A model generated the notes under the pieces. It was not told the origin of the DNA and searched no databases. It worked only from the letters and a program-made list of their open reading frames with translations. A DNA stretch of 64,000 nucleotides from Trichococcus collinsii (GTDB lineage: Bacteria; Bacillota; Bacilli; Lactobacillales; Aerococcaceae): NCBI RefSeq assembly GCF_900107505.1, contig NZ_FNQH01000002.1, positions 310,001 through 374,000 on the forward strand, in the 5' to 3' direction. The position numbers and the translations under genes are program-made. Within the stretch, counting starts at the first letter, position 1. Every line of letters starts with the position of its first letter. Positions 43,447-52,456 of the stretch are shown piece after piece.

Positions 43447-44363
43447 TGGATATCCTCACAATCGTCGGATTGGAGAAATCCTTTGGGAACCAACGCGTGC
43501 TCGATGGCTTATCCTTCTCCGTACCTGAGGGCTCGATCTACGGTTTCATCGGTAAAAATGGATCGGGAAAGACGACGACAATGAAAGTCATTTTGGGTTT
43601 GTTACAAGCGGACGCTGGCGAAATCAGCGTCTGCGGCGAAAAAGTGCATTACGGCGACACCCGGACAAACCGCTTCATCGGCTATCTGCCGGATGTCCCC
43701 GAGTTCTACGGCTTCATGACCGCAAATGAATATCTCCGGCTGTGTGGTGAAATCACCGGTATGCCGTCAACGCTGATCCAAACCAAATCTGAAGAGCTGC
43801 TGGTACTGGTCGGGCTGGCGGATGTGAAAAAACGCATCGGGACGTTTTCCCGCGGCATGAAACAGCGGCTGGGCATCGCTCAGGCTTTGCTGAATGAACC
43901 GCGACTGCTGATCTGCGATGAACCGACTTCCGCTTTGGATCCGATCGGGCGCAAGGAAATCCTGGATATCCTTCTGAAAGTGAAGGAACGGACAACCGTG
44001 CTCTTTTCGACGCATGTCCTGACCGATGTAGAAGCCATCTGCGATCGGGTGGGCATCCTTGACGGAGGAAAAATCGTCCTGACTGGATCGGTTTCGGAAC
44101 TGAAAAAAACACATTCCAGACATTCCTGTACGGTCACCTTCCGGACACCGGCAGATGCCGCTGTTTTCCAGACCGATCCGCGGATGAGTACAATGAAGAC
44201 CTCATTGAGTGCAAAAGACTATTCGATCAGCATCCAAGCCACTGAACCCGAACAGACCATGGCATTGATCATCCGAATTTTGAGTGAAACTGGATTGGTA
44301 CCGCTCCGATTGGAAACGGCCGAACCCAAACTGGAAGATATCTTCTTGGAGGTGGTCCAATGA
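43446..44363 (+). CDS. ABC transporter ATP-binding protein (ABC-2 type exporter)
   Basis: A 305-residue ATPase. Walker A is GKNGSGKTTT, the signature region is FSRGMKQRLGIAQALL, Walker B is [13 protein letters not shown] and the switch His is in FSTHVLTDVEAI. The final 90 residues are the C-terminal extension typical of drug or bacteriocin exporters. ATG at 43446 overlaps the TGA of the small protein gene, and the stop overlaps the permease start, so the three are coupled. Substrate unknown. Confidence 0.93.
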   Translation: MDILTIVGLEKSFGNQRVLDGLSFSVPEGSIYGFIGKNGSGKTTTMKVILGLLQADAGEISVCGEKVHYGDTRTNRFIGYLPDVPEFYGFMTANEYLRLCGEITGMPSTLIQTKSEELLVLVGLADVKKRIGTFSRGMKQRLGIAQALLNEPRLLICDEPTSALDPIGRKEILDILLKVKERTTVLFSTHVLTDVEAICDRVGILDGGKIVLTGSVSELKKTHSRHSCTVTFRTPADAAVFQTDPRMSTMKTSLSAKDYSISIQATEPEQTMALIIRILSETGLVPLRLETAEPKLEDIFLEVVQ

Positions 44364-45124
44364 GAGCGTATCTTGCCTTCACAAAAAAAGAACTGACCGA
44401 ATACACCCGCAATTTCAAGTTGTTCCTGGCAATCGCCTTGTTTGCGCTGTTGGGCATCATGAATCCTTTGACGGCAAAATTTTTGCCGGATCTGTTAGGA
44501 AATTTCATGCCAAAAGGGATCACGATCCTGATTGCGGAACCGACGAACCTCGATTCCTGGATCCAATTCTTCAAGAACGGCACCCAGACCGGCCTGTTCA
44601 TCATTGTCATCCTCATGAGCGGCATGATGGCGAAGGAATACGAAAATGGCACACTCATTAACATGGTCACGAAAGGCTTGCCGCGCCGGACCATCCTTTT
44701 TTCAAAATTCACAGGCGCTTTGTTTCTCTGGACCGTCAGCTATTGGCTCTGCTTTTTCATCACTTTGGGGTATACGCTTTATTACTTCCCTGAAGGCAGG
44801 ACCGAAAACTTGGCCCTGTCCGTCAGCAGCCTTTACTTGTTCGGCGTGCTGTTGATTGCTATTCTGCTGCTCGGAGCTGTCTTGTTCAAAAATGCCTATG
44901 GGCCATTGTTGTTGACCGGTGGGTTCCTGATGATACTGTTCTTGTGGAATCTGTTCCCGGAAGCGGTCAAATGGAATCCATTGATATTGATTTCGCGCAA
45001 TATGGATATGCTGCAAGGGACACTGCTGCTGGAGGAACTTCGGAATTCGCTGCTTATGACGGGGCTGATGATCAGTTCCGCTCTTGTTGCAGCGGTTCAA
45101 TTTTTCAACAAAACTGCATTATGA
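44360..45124 (+). CDS. ABC-2 type transporter permease
   Basis: A 254-residue permease with six hydrophobic segments. It has the ABC-2 pattern KEYENGTLINMVTKGLPRRTILFSKFTG followed by paired helices. The ATG overlaps the ATPase stop by four bases, with GGAGG upstream. It works with the ATPase to export an unknown compound or to modify the envelope. Confidence 0.92.
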   Translation: MRAYLAFTKKELTEYTRNFKLFLAIALFALLGIMNPLTAKFLPDLLGNFMPKGITILIAEPTNLDSWIQFFKNGTQTGLFIIVILMSGMMAKEYENGTLINMVTKGLPRRTILFSKFTGALFLWTVSYWLCFFITLGYTLYYFPEGRTENLALSVSSLYLFGVLLIAILLLGAVLFKNAYGPLLLTGGFLMILFLWNLFPEAVKWNPLILISRNMDMLQGTLLLEELRNSLLMTGLMISSALVAAVQFFNKTAL

Positions 45125-45125
45125 G

Positions 45126-45187
45126 CAACAAAAAAACGCGTTATCAGTCCCGAAGGAGTTCTTCTTCGGCTGATGACGCGTTTTTTG
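45126..45187. terminator. Terminator between the exporter and siderophore operons
   Basis: AAAACGCGTTATCAG and CTGATGACGCGTTTT pair with one bulged base around an inner hairpin (CCGAAGGAG/TTCTTCGG), with Ts following. Confidence 0.82.
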
Positions 45188-45253
45188 AGGTTTTCGGTAA
45201 TAATAATTTGCGCTGTTTTTCTTCTGCTCCGGCAACCCCAGCAGCACCTGGCT

Positions 45254-46225
45254 TCAGCGCATCCTCCCCAACAGCAAATACAAGAAATAAGGCGCCCCGA
45301 TCAGGGACACGACGATACCGGTTGGAAAAGCGGTATCCATCACCGTGCGTCCGATTGCATCGGCGACCAGCAGGATGATGCTGCCGATCAACAACGCGAT
45401 CCAACTGTAGCGTTCATGCCGTTTGCCGACCAATTTTTTGGCGATGTGCGGCGACATCAGACCGATGAAGCCGATGTTCCCTGTTAACGAGATCGCCGCG
45501 GAAGCGATGGCAACCGCGCAAAGCAACAGAATCAATTTTTCATTTCGGAGCTTCAATCCCAATGCAGCAGCGGTCTCCTCCCCTAAAGCGAGAATGTTCA
45601 GCGTCGGGGATTTCAGAAAAAGGATTCCCATCGCCAATAGCCAACCGGGCAGGATCGTGAACACGAACGGCCAGGTCGAACCCCAGATATTTCCCGACAT
45701 CCAAGCCGTGATGAAACTGACGTCGGTCCGGTCGGAGGAGGACATCAGCAGGATGATTATCCCCGAAAAAGCAGAGGAAATCCCCGCTCCGATGACCACC
45801 AGCTGCATCGCATGTTGCTTGTGGCTACGGCTGTAACTGAGCAGATAAACCGTGGAGGCAGCCACCAGCGCGCTGAGGAATGCAACAAGCGGCAATGCCG
45901 CCGAAAACTGAAGCATCCCTTCGCCCGCCAACAGGTAGAAAATCGTCACGCCGAGACCGGCACCGGAATTGATACCCAGGAGACCCGAATCGGCCAGGTC
46001 GTTGTTGCTCAATGTCTGCAGGATGATGCCGGCACCTGCCAAGCAGGCGCCGGCCATCGTCAACACCAAAATCCGGGGCAAGCGGATCTGGTAAAAGATA
46101 TAGTTTTCTTTAAAAGCCCCGTTCCCGGAGAGCACCTGTAGGATGCGGTCCAACGGAAGTGAGGAATAACCCATGGACAGGGCAGCTATGAAAGCCACCA
46201 CGAACAAAAGGATGAATAACCACAA
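45254..46225 (-). CDS. FecCD-type siderophore ABC permease (second permease)
   Basis: A 323-residue permease with about nine helices, of the BtuC/FecCD family, transporting Fe3+-siderophore. Typical motifs are RLPRILVLTMAGACLAGAG, GLLGINSGAGLGV and GNIGFIGLMSPHIAKKLVG. The start is uncertain. TTG at 46225 has only a weak site, while AAGGGGG lies further upstream before a CTG at 46261; the ATG that overlaps the previous stop is in another frame. It is the last gene of the ATPase-SBP-permease-permease operon. Confidence 0.9.
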   Translation of the reverse strand: MWLFILLFVVAFIAALSMGYSSLPLDRILQVLSGNGAFKENYIFYQIRLPRILVLTMAGACLAGAGIILQTLSNNDLADSGLLGINSGAGLGVTIFYLLAGEGMLQFSAALPLVAFLSALVAASTVYLLSYSRSHKQHAMQLVVIGAGISSAFSGIIILLMSSSDRTDVSFITAWMSGNIWGSTWPFVFTILPGWLLAMGILFLKSPTLNILALGEETAAALGLKLRNEKLILLLCAVAIASAAISLTGNIGFIGLMSPHIAKKLVGKRHERYSWIALLIGSIILLVADAIGRTVMDTAFPTGIVVSLIGAPYFLYLLLGRMR

Positions 46226-46250
46226 TTTTTTCCGATAAGTCGAATTCCAC

Positions 46251-47255
46251 TCATTGAACAGCTCGGATTCCCCCTTTTCTGGCGATCGTCACGTAGAAAG
46301 GCACACCGATCACGGAAACAATCGCCACTACAGGGATTTCGAAAGGACTGACAATCGTGCGGCCGATGTAATCAGCTAGGATCATGAAAGTCCCCCCGAC
46401 CGTAATGCACAACGGGATGATTTTACGGTAATCCTGTCCTACCATCTTGCGTACGACATGTGGGATCATCAGACCGATCAGGGCCAGATTGCCGGCGATA
46501 GCGACCGCGCTGCCTGCAAGCAACGTAATCAGCAAAATCAGGATGGTCCGGATCAGACTGGTCCGTTGCCCCATGCTGATTGCGGTTTCCTCGCCCAAAC
46601 TCAGAACAGTCAACTGCCCGCTGAATACCAAACTCAAAAGCAGCGCCAGTCCGATGACCGGCGTGATGCTCAAAATATTCCAGTCCACACTCATCAGGCC
46701 GCCGGATGTCCACATCGAAACGTCCTTCGAGATGCGGAACCAGATTGCGATTCCGTCCGCGATGGCCTGGAAAAAGAACGATACGGCCGCCCCAATCAGG
46801 ATAAGGTTCAAGGGCGACTGTCCGCTTCTTGTCGCGTTGCTGAGGCCGTAAACGAACAGCATCGCCAGACCTGCACCCACGAAACAGGCAATGGAAACGA
46901 GTAGGTAAGAACTCTGCGGAGCCAAAGCATAAACCAAAGCCACCGCGATGTTGGCTCCGGAAGTCAGCCCCAACAGACCGGGATCGGCCAGCGGGTTCCG
47001 CGTCAACGCCTGCATGATCGCTCCGGCTACAGCCAAAGAACTGCCCACGAAGAAGGCACCCAGTATGCGTGGAAAACGGATGCCCCTAAGGACAAGGTAA
47101 TAATCTCCCCCTCCTTTCCCGATTAGAGCTCCGATCAGGTCCGACCAATCGGTATCCGCCGCTCCTGTGTAAAGCGCCAGGACCGCTGCCGCGATCAATA
47201 GGGTGACCGTCACAGCCAGATAAATTCCGAAGGCGTTTCGTTTCCGTTTAATCAC
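46251..47255 (-). CDS. FecCD-type siderophore ABC permease (first permease)
   Basis: A 334-residue permease of the BtuC/FecCD fold, with RFPRILGAFFVGSSLAVAGA, DPGLLGLTSGANIAV, LGEETAISMGQ and GNLALIGLMIPHVVRKMVG. The start is GTG at 47255 with GAGGGG upstream. It pairs with the next permease to form the heterodimeric membrane channel of the Fhu-like importer. Confidence 0.94.
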   Translation of the reverse strand: MIKRKRNAFGIYLAVTVTLLIAAAVLALYTGAADTDWSDLIGALIGKGGGDYYLVLRGIRFPRILGAFFVGSSLAVAGAIMQALTRNPLADPGLLGLTSGANIAVALVYALAPQSSYLLVSIACFVGAGLAMLFVYGLSNATRSGQSPLNLILIGAAVSFFFQAIADGIAIWFRISKDVSMWTSGGLMSVDWNILSITPVIGLALLLSLVFSGQLTVLSLGEETAISMGQRTSLIRTILILLITLLAGSAVAIAGNLALIGLMIPHVVRKMVGQDYRKIIPLCITVGGTFMILADYIGRTIVSPFEIPVVAIVSVIGVPFYVTIARKGGIRAVQ

Positions 47256-47270
47256 TGCAATCGTCCCCTC

Positions 47271-48200
47271 TTATTCCGCTAAAAAGGATTCCTCAAAGAA
47301 GTCCAGTTGGTAATCCAACGATAGCGAATCATTGAAATAAAATGTCTCAGCATCCGCCACAAACACTTGGTTGTTCTGCACAGCAGGAATGTTCTGGAAC
47401 CACTCGGCATCCAAGAAGCTCGATTCCGGATCGGTTGCAGCCAAGCTCAGGATCAGGTAGTCGCCGATGTAATCACCGAGCACTTCTTCAGAAATGGCAT
47501 AATAGCCTGCATCCAGGGCGTTTTCCTTGACCGTTTCAGGCATATTCAGGCCCATTTCCTGGTAAAGGATTTCCGTGCCGCGTGCCCAGTTGTCGCCGAA
47601 AATATACATCTGTTTGTCGAAGTTCTCAGCAACCGTGATTGTCGCTTCTTCGCCGATGGCTGCCTTGATTTCTTCTCCGACAGCCTGCGCTTCTGTCTGG
47701 AATTCCTCTACCCAGGCGACAGCTTCATCTTCCCTGTTGACTACTTTACCGATTTCCACGATCTGATCGAGATAAGAAAGCTCTCCGTAAGTGAACAATA
47801 CCGTAGGAGCGATTTCCGACAATTGATCGGCATTTTCGATGTTGTCCAAACCAATGATCAGATCCGGTTCCAATTCGAGTATTTTTTCGACGTCGGCATT
47901 CGATACGACTGCGACGCCGCCAAGTGCTTTAGTGAAGTTTGGATTGCCGGCAGACCAAGCATCCACGCCGACGATGTTAACGTCGAAGTTGATGAGGTCC
48001 CCTGCGTAGGATGACAGCACCACTACCCGTTCCGGGCTTGCGGGAACCGCAATTTCTTCGCCGTCGACCGTTGTGTAAATCACCGTTTCGGCTGACGCAT
48101 TTTCACTAGATTCATCGGCTGTATCCGTTGCGGAGCAGGCCCCCAAAATCAATCCGGCACCCAACAGCATTGTCAAAGATAGCTTATTCATTTTTTTCAT
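47271..48200 (-). CDS. Iron-hydroxamate type siderophore-binding lipoprotein
   Basis: A 309-residue class III binding lipoprotein. Signal peptide and lipobox (GLILGAC) end near residue 22. SPERVVVLSSYAGDLINF, DVEKILELEPDLIIG and, most telling, FGDNWARGTEILYQ resemble FhuD/YxeB-like iron-hydroxamate binding proteins. ATG at 48200 follows AAAGGAG. It lies directly after the ATPase gene; the Fur box upstream of the operon supports iron regulation. Hydroxamate specificity is inferred from the motif and the neighbouring reductase. Confidence 0.92.
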   Translation of the reverse strand: MKKMNKLSLTMLLGAGLILGACSATDTADESSENASAETVIYTTVDGEEIAVPASPERVVVLSSYAGDLINFDVNIVGVDAWSAGNPNFTKALGGVAVVSNADVEKILELEPDLIIGLDNIENADQLSEIAPTVLFTYGELSYLDQIVEIGKVVNREDEAVAWVEEFQTEAQAVGEEIKAAIGEEATITVAENFDKQMYIFGDNWARGTEILYQEMGLNMPETVKENALDAGYYAISEEVLGDYIGDYLILSLAATDPESSFLDAEWFQNIPAVQNNQVFVADAETFYFNDSLSLDYQLDFFEESFLAE

Positions 48201-48202
48201 GT

Positions 48203-48997
48203 TCATTCTCCTTTTTTTATCAATTCGTACCCGATGATGACGGGTTTTTTTGTCTTTTCGTCCGGCTGGATGGTCGGGCGGATATTGAAGATGGCCGCGA
48301 TGTTCTCTGCGGTAACCACTTCCTCCGCCGCACCCTGGCAAACGACTTCCCCATCCGAAAGTGCAACGATGTGGTCGGAATAGAGCGAGGCCTGATTGAT
48401 GTCATGCAGCACCATCACGATTGTATAGCCTTCCTCTTCGTTCAGTTTCTTCAGCAGTTCCAAAATCTCCAGCTGGTAGCTGATGTCCAGATAGGTCGTC
48501 GGTTCATCCAAAAAGATGATGTCGGTCTTTTGCGCCAACGCCATCGCCAACCAGACCCGTTGCCGCTGCCCGCCCGACAGTTCATCGATGTAGCGATGGC
48601 GCAGCTCATCGATTTGCGTCTTCTTGATGGCCCAATCGATGAGCTCCTTGTCCTCGCTGCCCAGTCCCCTCAAGCCTTTTCGGTGCGGGAACCTTCCGTA
48701 CGAAACGATTTCTTCAACCGTGATGCCGGAAAGGTTTTCCTGACGCTGCAGCAGGATGGCGATCCGTTTCGCTAAGCGTTTCGTATCCATCGTAAAGATC
48801 GAAACACCGTCCAGCAGAATGTCCCCGCTCGAGCAATTCAAGATGCGCGACATCGCCTTCAACAAGGTCGACTTTCCGCATCCGTTCGGCCCGATGATCG
48901 TCGTTATTTTCTTCGGTGCGATGGTGACTGAGATGTCTTTCACAATGATCTGCTTGTCGTATTTAATTTGCACCTCCTCAACTTTCAGGCTGCACAT
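48203..48997 (-). CDS. Siderophore ABC transporter ATP-binding protein
   Basis: A 264-residue FepC/FhuC-type ATPase. Walker A is GPNGCGKSTLLK, the Q-loop is LLQRQENLSG, the signature is LSGGQRQRVWLAMALAQ and Walker B is IIFLDEPTTYLD. It is the first gene of the operon. AAGGGGA precedes the ATG. The intergenic region upstream carries the Fur box and is shared with the divergent reductase gene. Confidence 0.96.
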   Translation of the reverse strand: MCSLKVEEVQIKYDKQIIVKDISVTIAPKKITTIIGPNGCGKSTLLKAMSRILNCSSGDILLDGVSIFTMDTKRLAKRIAILLQRQENLSGITVEEIVSYGRFPHRKGLRGLGSEDKELIDWAIKKTQIDELRHRYIDELSGGQRQRVWLAMALAQKTDIIFLDEPTTYLDISYQLEILELLKKLNEEEGYTIVMVLHDINQASLYSDHIVALSDGEVVCQGAAEEVVTAENIAAIFNIRPTIQPDEKTKKPVIIGYELIKKGE

Positions 48998-49079
48998 GCC
49001 TTCATTCCCCTTTCTTTATCCTTGCAGAAGCGATCCAGTTCCGAATCGTTGTTGACATTTTCGAATAAAAATTATTTAA

Positions 49080-49109
49080 TTGATAATGAGAATCATTCTC
49101 ATTTATAAT
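49080..49109. promoter_or_regulatory. Fur box overlapping divergent promoters
   Basis: GATAATGAGAATCATTCTCA (49082-49101) is close to the Fur consensus palindrome GATAATGATAATCATTATC. It overlaps a plus-strand promoter with -35 TTGATA at 49080 and -10 TATAAT at 49104 (18 bases between). On the minus strand TTATCA and TATAAA at about 17-base spacing would serve the transporter operon. Iron-loaded Fur would block both directions. Confidence 0.9.
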
Positions 49110-49164
49110 TTATTCTATTATCATTGATAACATACAATTAGTCAACAGAAAATGAGGTGGTCTT

Positions 49165-50184
49165 TTGAACGAAGTATTTGACGTAACGATAATCGGTGGC
49201 GGGCCTTCGGGTCTGTACAGTGCTTTCTACAGTGGTTTGCGCAATCTCAAGACAAAGGTGATCGAATCCCAGTCCGTCCTCGGCGGCAAAGTCAACCTGT
49301 ACCCCGATAAAATATTATGGGATGTAGGCGGTCTGACGCCGATCACCGGCAAACAGTTCCTTTCCAATTGCATCACGCAAGGTCTGACTTTCCACCCGAC
49401 CGTCTGTCTGAATACGGAAGTCAGCCAAATCACCAAAGTCGCAGGCATTTTCGATATCCGCGCCAGCAATGGTGCCCATCATCACACGAAAGCGGTGATT
49501 CTTGCATACGGCAGTGGCATCATCACGCCGAACAAGCTGGCGGTCGACGGTGCGGAGCAGTTCGAACGGACCAATCTGCATTACATCCCGAGCAGCCTGC
49601 ATGCGTTCCGCAATAAACACGTTTTCCTTTCGGGAGGCGGGAACACAGCGATCGAGCAGGCGAACGAATTGCTGGCCATCGCAAATAGCGTGACGCTGGC
49701 TTGCCGCAGCAATGAACTGCGCGCACATGAACACAGCGTTGAGACTTTCCGCAACAACGGCGGCACGCTGCTTTTGGAAACGCAGATCCGCTCGTTCCGT
49801 TCCAACCACCAAGGCGAAATCGAAGCCATTTCCCTCTCGGTCGGCGGTGAGCATAGGACGGTGGCTGCCGATGCGGTCATCGTCAACCACGGCTTCGCCA
49901 GCAAACAGGACATCTCCTTTGGGGCTGCGCTAGGGATTCAATTCAACGACAATCACTTCATCGAAGGCAGTCCAGACAGCACGATCGGACATCCCGGCAT
50001 CTTTGCGGCAGGCGATGCAATCGCCTATACCGGCAAAGTCAACCTGCTGGTAGGCACCTTCCAAGACGCCGTGAACGCCGTGAACAGCGTCAAACAATAC
50101 CTGAACCCCACCGCTGAAAAGCACGCGATGGTGTCCTCGCACAACGAAGCATTCGTTGAGAAAAATAAACAATATAGTCTGTAG
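49165..50184 (+). CDS. IruO-like ferredoxin/thioredoxin reductase family flavoenzyme
   Basis: A 339-residue two-dinucleotide-domain reductase (FAD and NAD(P)H) of the YumC/IruO group. The FAD motif GGGPSGLYSAF is near residue 10; the NAD(P)H motif FLSGGGNTAIEQANE is near 155-168; the C-terminal FAAGDAIAYTGKVNLL binds FAD. The CxxC of thioredoxin reductase is absent, as in ferredoxin-NADP reductase types. The start is TTG at 49165 with GAGGTGG upstream. Facing a siderophore importer behind a common Fur box, it probably reduces Fe3+-siderophore to release iron. That role is an inference. Confidence 0.87.
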   Translation: MNEVFDVTIIGGGPSGLYSAFYSGLRNLKTKVIESQSVLGGKVNLYPDKILWDVGGLTPITGKQFLSNCITQGLTFHPTVCLNTEVSQITKVAGIFDIRASNGAHHHTKAVILAYGSGIITPNKLAVDGAEQFERTNLHYIPSSLHAFRNKHVFLSGGGNTAIEQANELLAIANSVTLACRSNELRAHEHSVETFRNNGGTLLLETQIRSFRSNHQGEIEAISLSVGGEHRTVAADAVIVNHGFASKQDISFGAALGIQFNDNHFIEGSPDSTIGHPGIFAAGDAIAYTGKVNLLVGTFQDAVNAVNSVKQYLNPTAEKHAMVSSHNEAFVEKNKQYSL

Positions 50185-50193
50185 ATTTGTAGA

Positions 50194-50236
50194 TACGCAA
50201 AAGCAGCCGAGGGGGCGTCCCGTCGGCTGCTTTTTG
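50194..50236 (+). terminator. Terminator of the reductase gene
   Basis: GCAAAAGCAGCCGA and TCGGCTGCTTTTTGC pair across GGGGGCGTCCCG, with a run of Ts in the second arm. Confidence 0.85.
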
Positions 50237-50361
50237 CGCTTAGTGTACCTTTCGTGTGCTGTTCGTCATTCGTTCTTCCCACAACAGTCGACGGCAAAAA
50301 ATAAAAAAGCAGGCCAAGTCTCATCCCAAGATGATCCCTGCCCTACGCAACTGTTTCAACA

Positions 50362-50574
50362 TCAGATTTCGTACTCGACAGCCCGTCTGGCTTCGTCTTC
50401 GGTTGCTTCTTTGTACATTTTGCGGGTTTTCTTTTTGCCCACGCCTTCCACCCACCATTGCCAGAAATCGTCGTCCTTGTGATGAGAAATCCCGCCCATC
50501 AAGATGCCCCGTTTGTAGACATTTAGTTCCGTGTATTCTGCATTTGTTTTGTCCGATTTTAGCCAAAAAATCAT
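50362..50574 (-). CDS. Small conserved hypothetical protein
   Basis: A 70-residue soluble protein (MIFWLKSDKTNAEYTELNVY, then KRGILMGGISHHKDDDFWQW). It is rich in K, W and acidic residues and has no membrane segment. The start at ATG 50574 has GAGAAGG 7 bases upstream; a GTG 6 bases earlier is too close to that site. It lies in its own space, divergent from the aldolase gene. I do not recognise a named family. Confidence 0.68.
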   Translation of the reverse strand: MIFWLKSDKTNAEYTELNVYKRGILMGGISHHKDDDFWQWWVEGVGKKKTRKMYKEATEDEARRAVEYEI

Positions 50575-50847
50575 CTGCACGCCTTCTCTCGTTCGATTTT
50601 GTTGCTATCCGTATGAATGATTGCATGAAAAATTCCTATACCGCAACTCTACTCCTATTTTAAAAAGGTTTCAACAAAAAAATAATTTCACTATCCATTT
50701 TGAAGCTAGCTGGCTCCTAAATCTACAGGGCATTTCACTCAGAAATGCATAGCATAAGTGCTATACTGACCTTAGAAATCCATATTTCACGAATAAGTAA
50801 GACCGAATCCGGATTTCGAAAATCTGAAAATCGAAGGGGTTTGAATC

Positions 50848-51735
50848 ATGAACAAAGAGCAATTCGATATCATGAAAAATCGCAAAGGTTTCATTGCGGC
50901 GTTGGACCAAAGCGGCGGCAGCACGCCCAAGGCACTGGCATTGTACGGTATTTCGGAAGACAGCTACACCGGCGAAGAAGAAATGTTCACGCTTGTCCAT
51001 GAGATGCGCTCACGCATCATCACTTCGCCTGCTTTCAGCTCGGAACACATCTTGGGGGCCATCCTGTTTGAGCAGACGATGGACCGCAAAGTCGAGGGCC
51101 TCTACACGGCCGACTATCTATGGGAGAAAAAAGGTGTCGTGCCTTTCCTGAAAGTCGATAAAGGGCTCGATGCGGAAGCGGATGGTGTACAGTTGATGAA
51201 ACCGAATCCGGATTTGGACGCCCTGCTTGCGCGCGCAAACGAGCGCCACATCTTCGGCACCAAGATGCGTTCCGTGATCAAATCAGCCAATCGTGAAGGC
51301 ATCAAAAAAGTTGTCGCCCAGCAATTCGAAGTCGGCAAGCAGATTATTGCTGCTGGTCTGATTCCGATCATCGAACCGGAAGTCGACATCCATAGTACGG
51401 ACAAAGCTGAGTCGGAAGCTATTCTCAAAGAAGAATTGTTGTTGGCGCTGGATGCGTTGAACCCGGACCAATTTGTGATGCTGAAACTCTCGATTCCAAG
51501 CGTCGATAATTTTTATAAGGAACTGATTGCTCATCCGCAAGTCGTGCGGGTCGTGGCATTATCCGGCGGCTATTCGCGTGAAGAAGCTAACGAAAAATTG
51601 ACCCACAACCCCGGATTGATCGCTAGCTTCTCTCGGGCGTTGTCCGAAGGTCTGAGCGCCGACATGACGGATGATGAATTTCAAACCACCTTGGCCGATT
51701 CAATCCAATCCATCTACGACGCATCCATCATTTGA
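50848..51735 (+). CDS. fda: Class I fructose-bisphosphate aldolase
   Basis: A 295-residue glycolytic aldolase, of the bacterial class I type, forming a Schiff base with the substrate. [13 protein letters not shown] near the N-terminus, the lysine region [30 protein letters not shown] and [13 protein letters not shown] are conserved. CGAAGGGGT precedes the ATG. A terminator follows. It is monocistronic and a housekeeping enzyme. Confidence 0.95.
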   Translation: MNKEQFDIMKNRKGFIAALDQSGGSTPKALALYGISEDSYTGEEEMFTLVHEMRSRIITSPAFSSEHILGAILFEQTMDRKVEGLYTADYLWEKKGVVPFLKVDKGLDAEADGVQLMKPNPDLDALLARANERHIFGTKMRSVIKSANREGIKKVVAQQFEVGKQIIAAGLIPIIEPEVDIHSTDKAESEAILKEELLLALDALNPDQFVMLKLSIPSVDNFYKELIAHPQVVRVVALSGGYSREEANEKLTHNPGLIASFSRALSEGLSADMTDDEFQTTLADSIQSIYDASII

Positions 51736-51745
51736 TGGACGCGCA

Positions 51746-51796
51746 AAAAGCCCCCGCCTACAGCGTTACGCTGTAAGACGGGGGCTTTTCATTTTT
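51746..51796. terminator. Terminator between fda and the amino-acid ABC operon
   Basis: AAAAAGCCCCCGCCTACAGC pairs with GCTGTAAGACGGGGGCTTTT with one mismatch around GTTAC; T-runs follow both ways. It likely ends both convergent transcripts. Confidence 0.9.
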
Positions 51797-52456
51797 TTAG
51801 GCATTTTCTGCATTGCGTTTGTGCCAGCTTCTTACGACTGCCGAAAGCGTGAAGCAGATGATGAAATATACCAACGCAAGGAAGGCATAGACCATAAACA
51901 CTTCTGATGTTTTCGTCACTTTTCCAAGGATGACTTGTCCACTTCTTGTGAATTCCATGATTCCCAGACCGGCCAAGAAAGAAGTATCCTTGATCGTAGT
52001 AATCACTTGCGACAACAGCGAAGGGATAATTTTCTTGAAGGCTTGAGGCAAAATGATGTACCACAAAGACTGCATGAATGAAAAACCTTGCGAGTGGGCA
52101 GCTTCAAATTGCCCTTTCGGTATAGAATTCAATCCACCACGCACAATTTCCGCTACAACAGCCGATGTATACAGAAATAGGGCGAAAGAACCTTTCAAAG
52201 TGATTGTGCTGCCCGGTATCAAGAATGAACACGAAAGCATCCACAATAATAACGGTGTATTCCGGAAGAGCTCGATGTAGGCACCGGCCAACTTTCCGAA
52301 AACTTTTTTATCATAATTACGCAACAAGCCTAATATCGTACCGAAGATGATCGAAAGGATGACGACACCAACCGAAATCAGCAATGCCAGTTTCAAACCG
52401 TCCATCATGAACGACACATTCGATGGTGTGAAGACTGTTCTGATCGATTCCATCAT
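51797..52456 (-). CDS. Amino-acid ABC transporter permease (second)
   Basis: A 219-residue HisMQ-type permease with five helices; EAA-loop region PKGQFEAAHSQGFSFMQSLW and the YIELFRNTPLLLWML motif are seen. Start ATG 52456 follows GGAGGTGATGGA and overlaps the stop of the preceding permease. It is the last gene of the operon. Confidence 0.94.
   Translation of the reverse strand: MMESIRTVFTPSNVSFMMDGLKLALLISVGVVILSIIFGTILGLLRNYDKKVFGKLAGAYIELFRNTPLLLWMLSCSFLIPGSTITLKGSFALFLYTSAVVAEIVRGGLNSIPKGQFEAAHSQGFSFMQSLWYIILPQAFKKIIPSLLSQVITTIKDTSFLAGLGIMEFTRSGQVILGKVTKTSEVFMVYAFLALVYFIICFTLSAVVRSWHKRNAENA

Noticed and set aside
47367-48014. 215-codon plus-strand open frame
   Set aside because: Antisense to the siderophore-binding lipoprotein gene.
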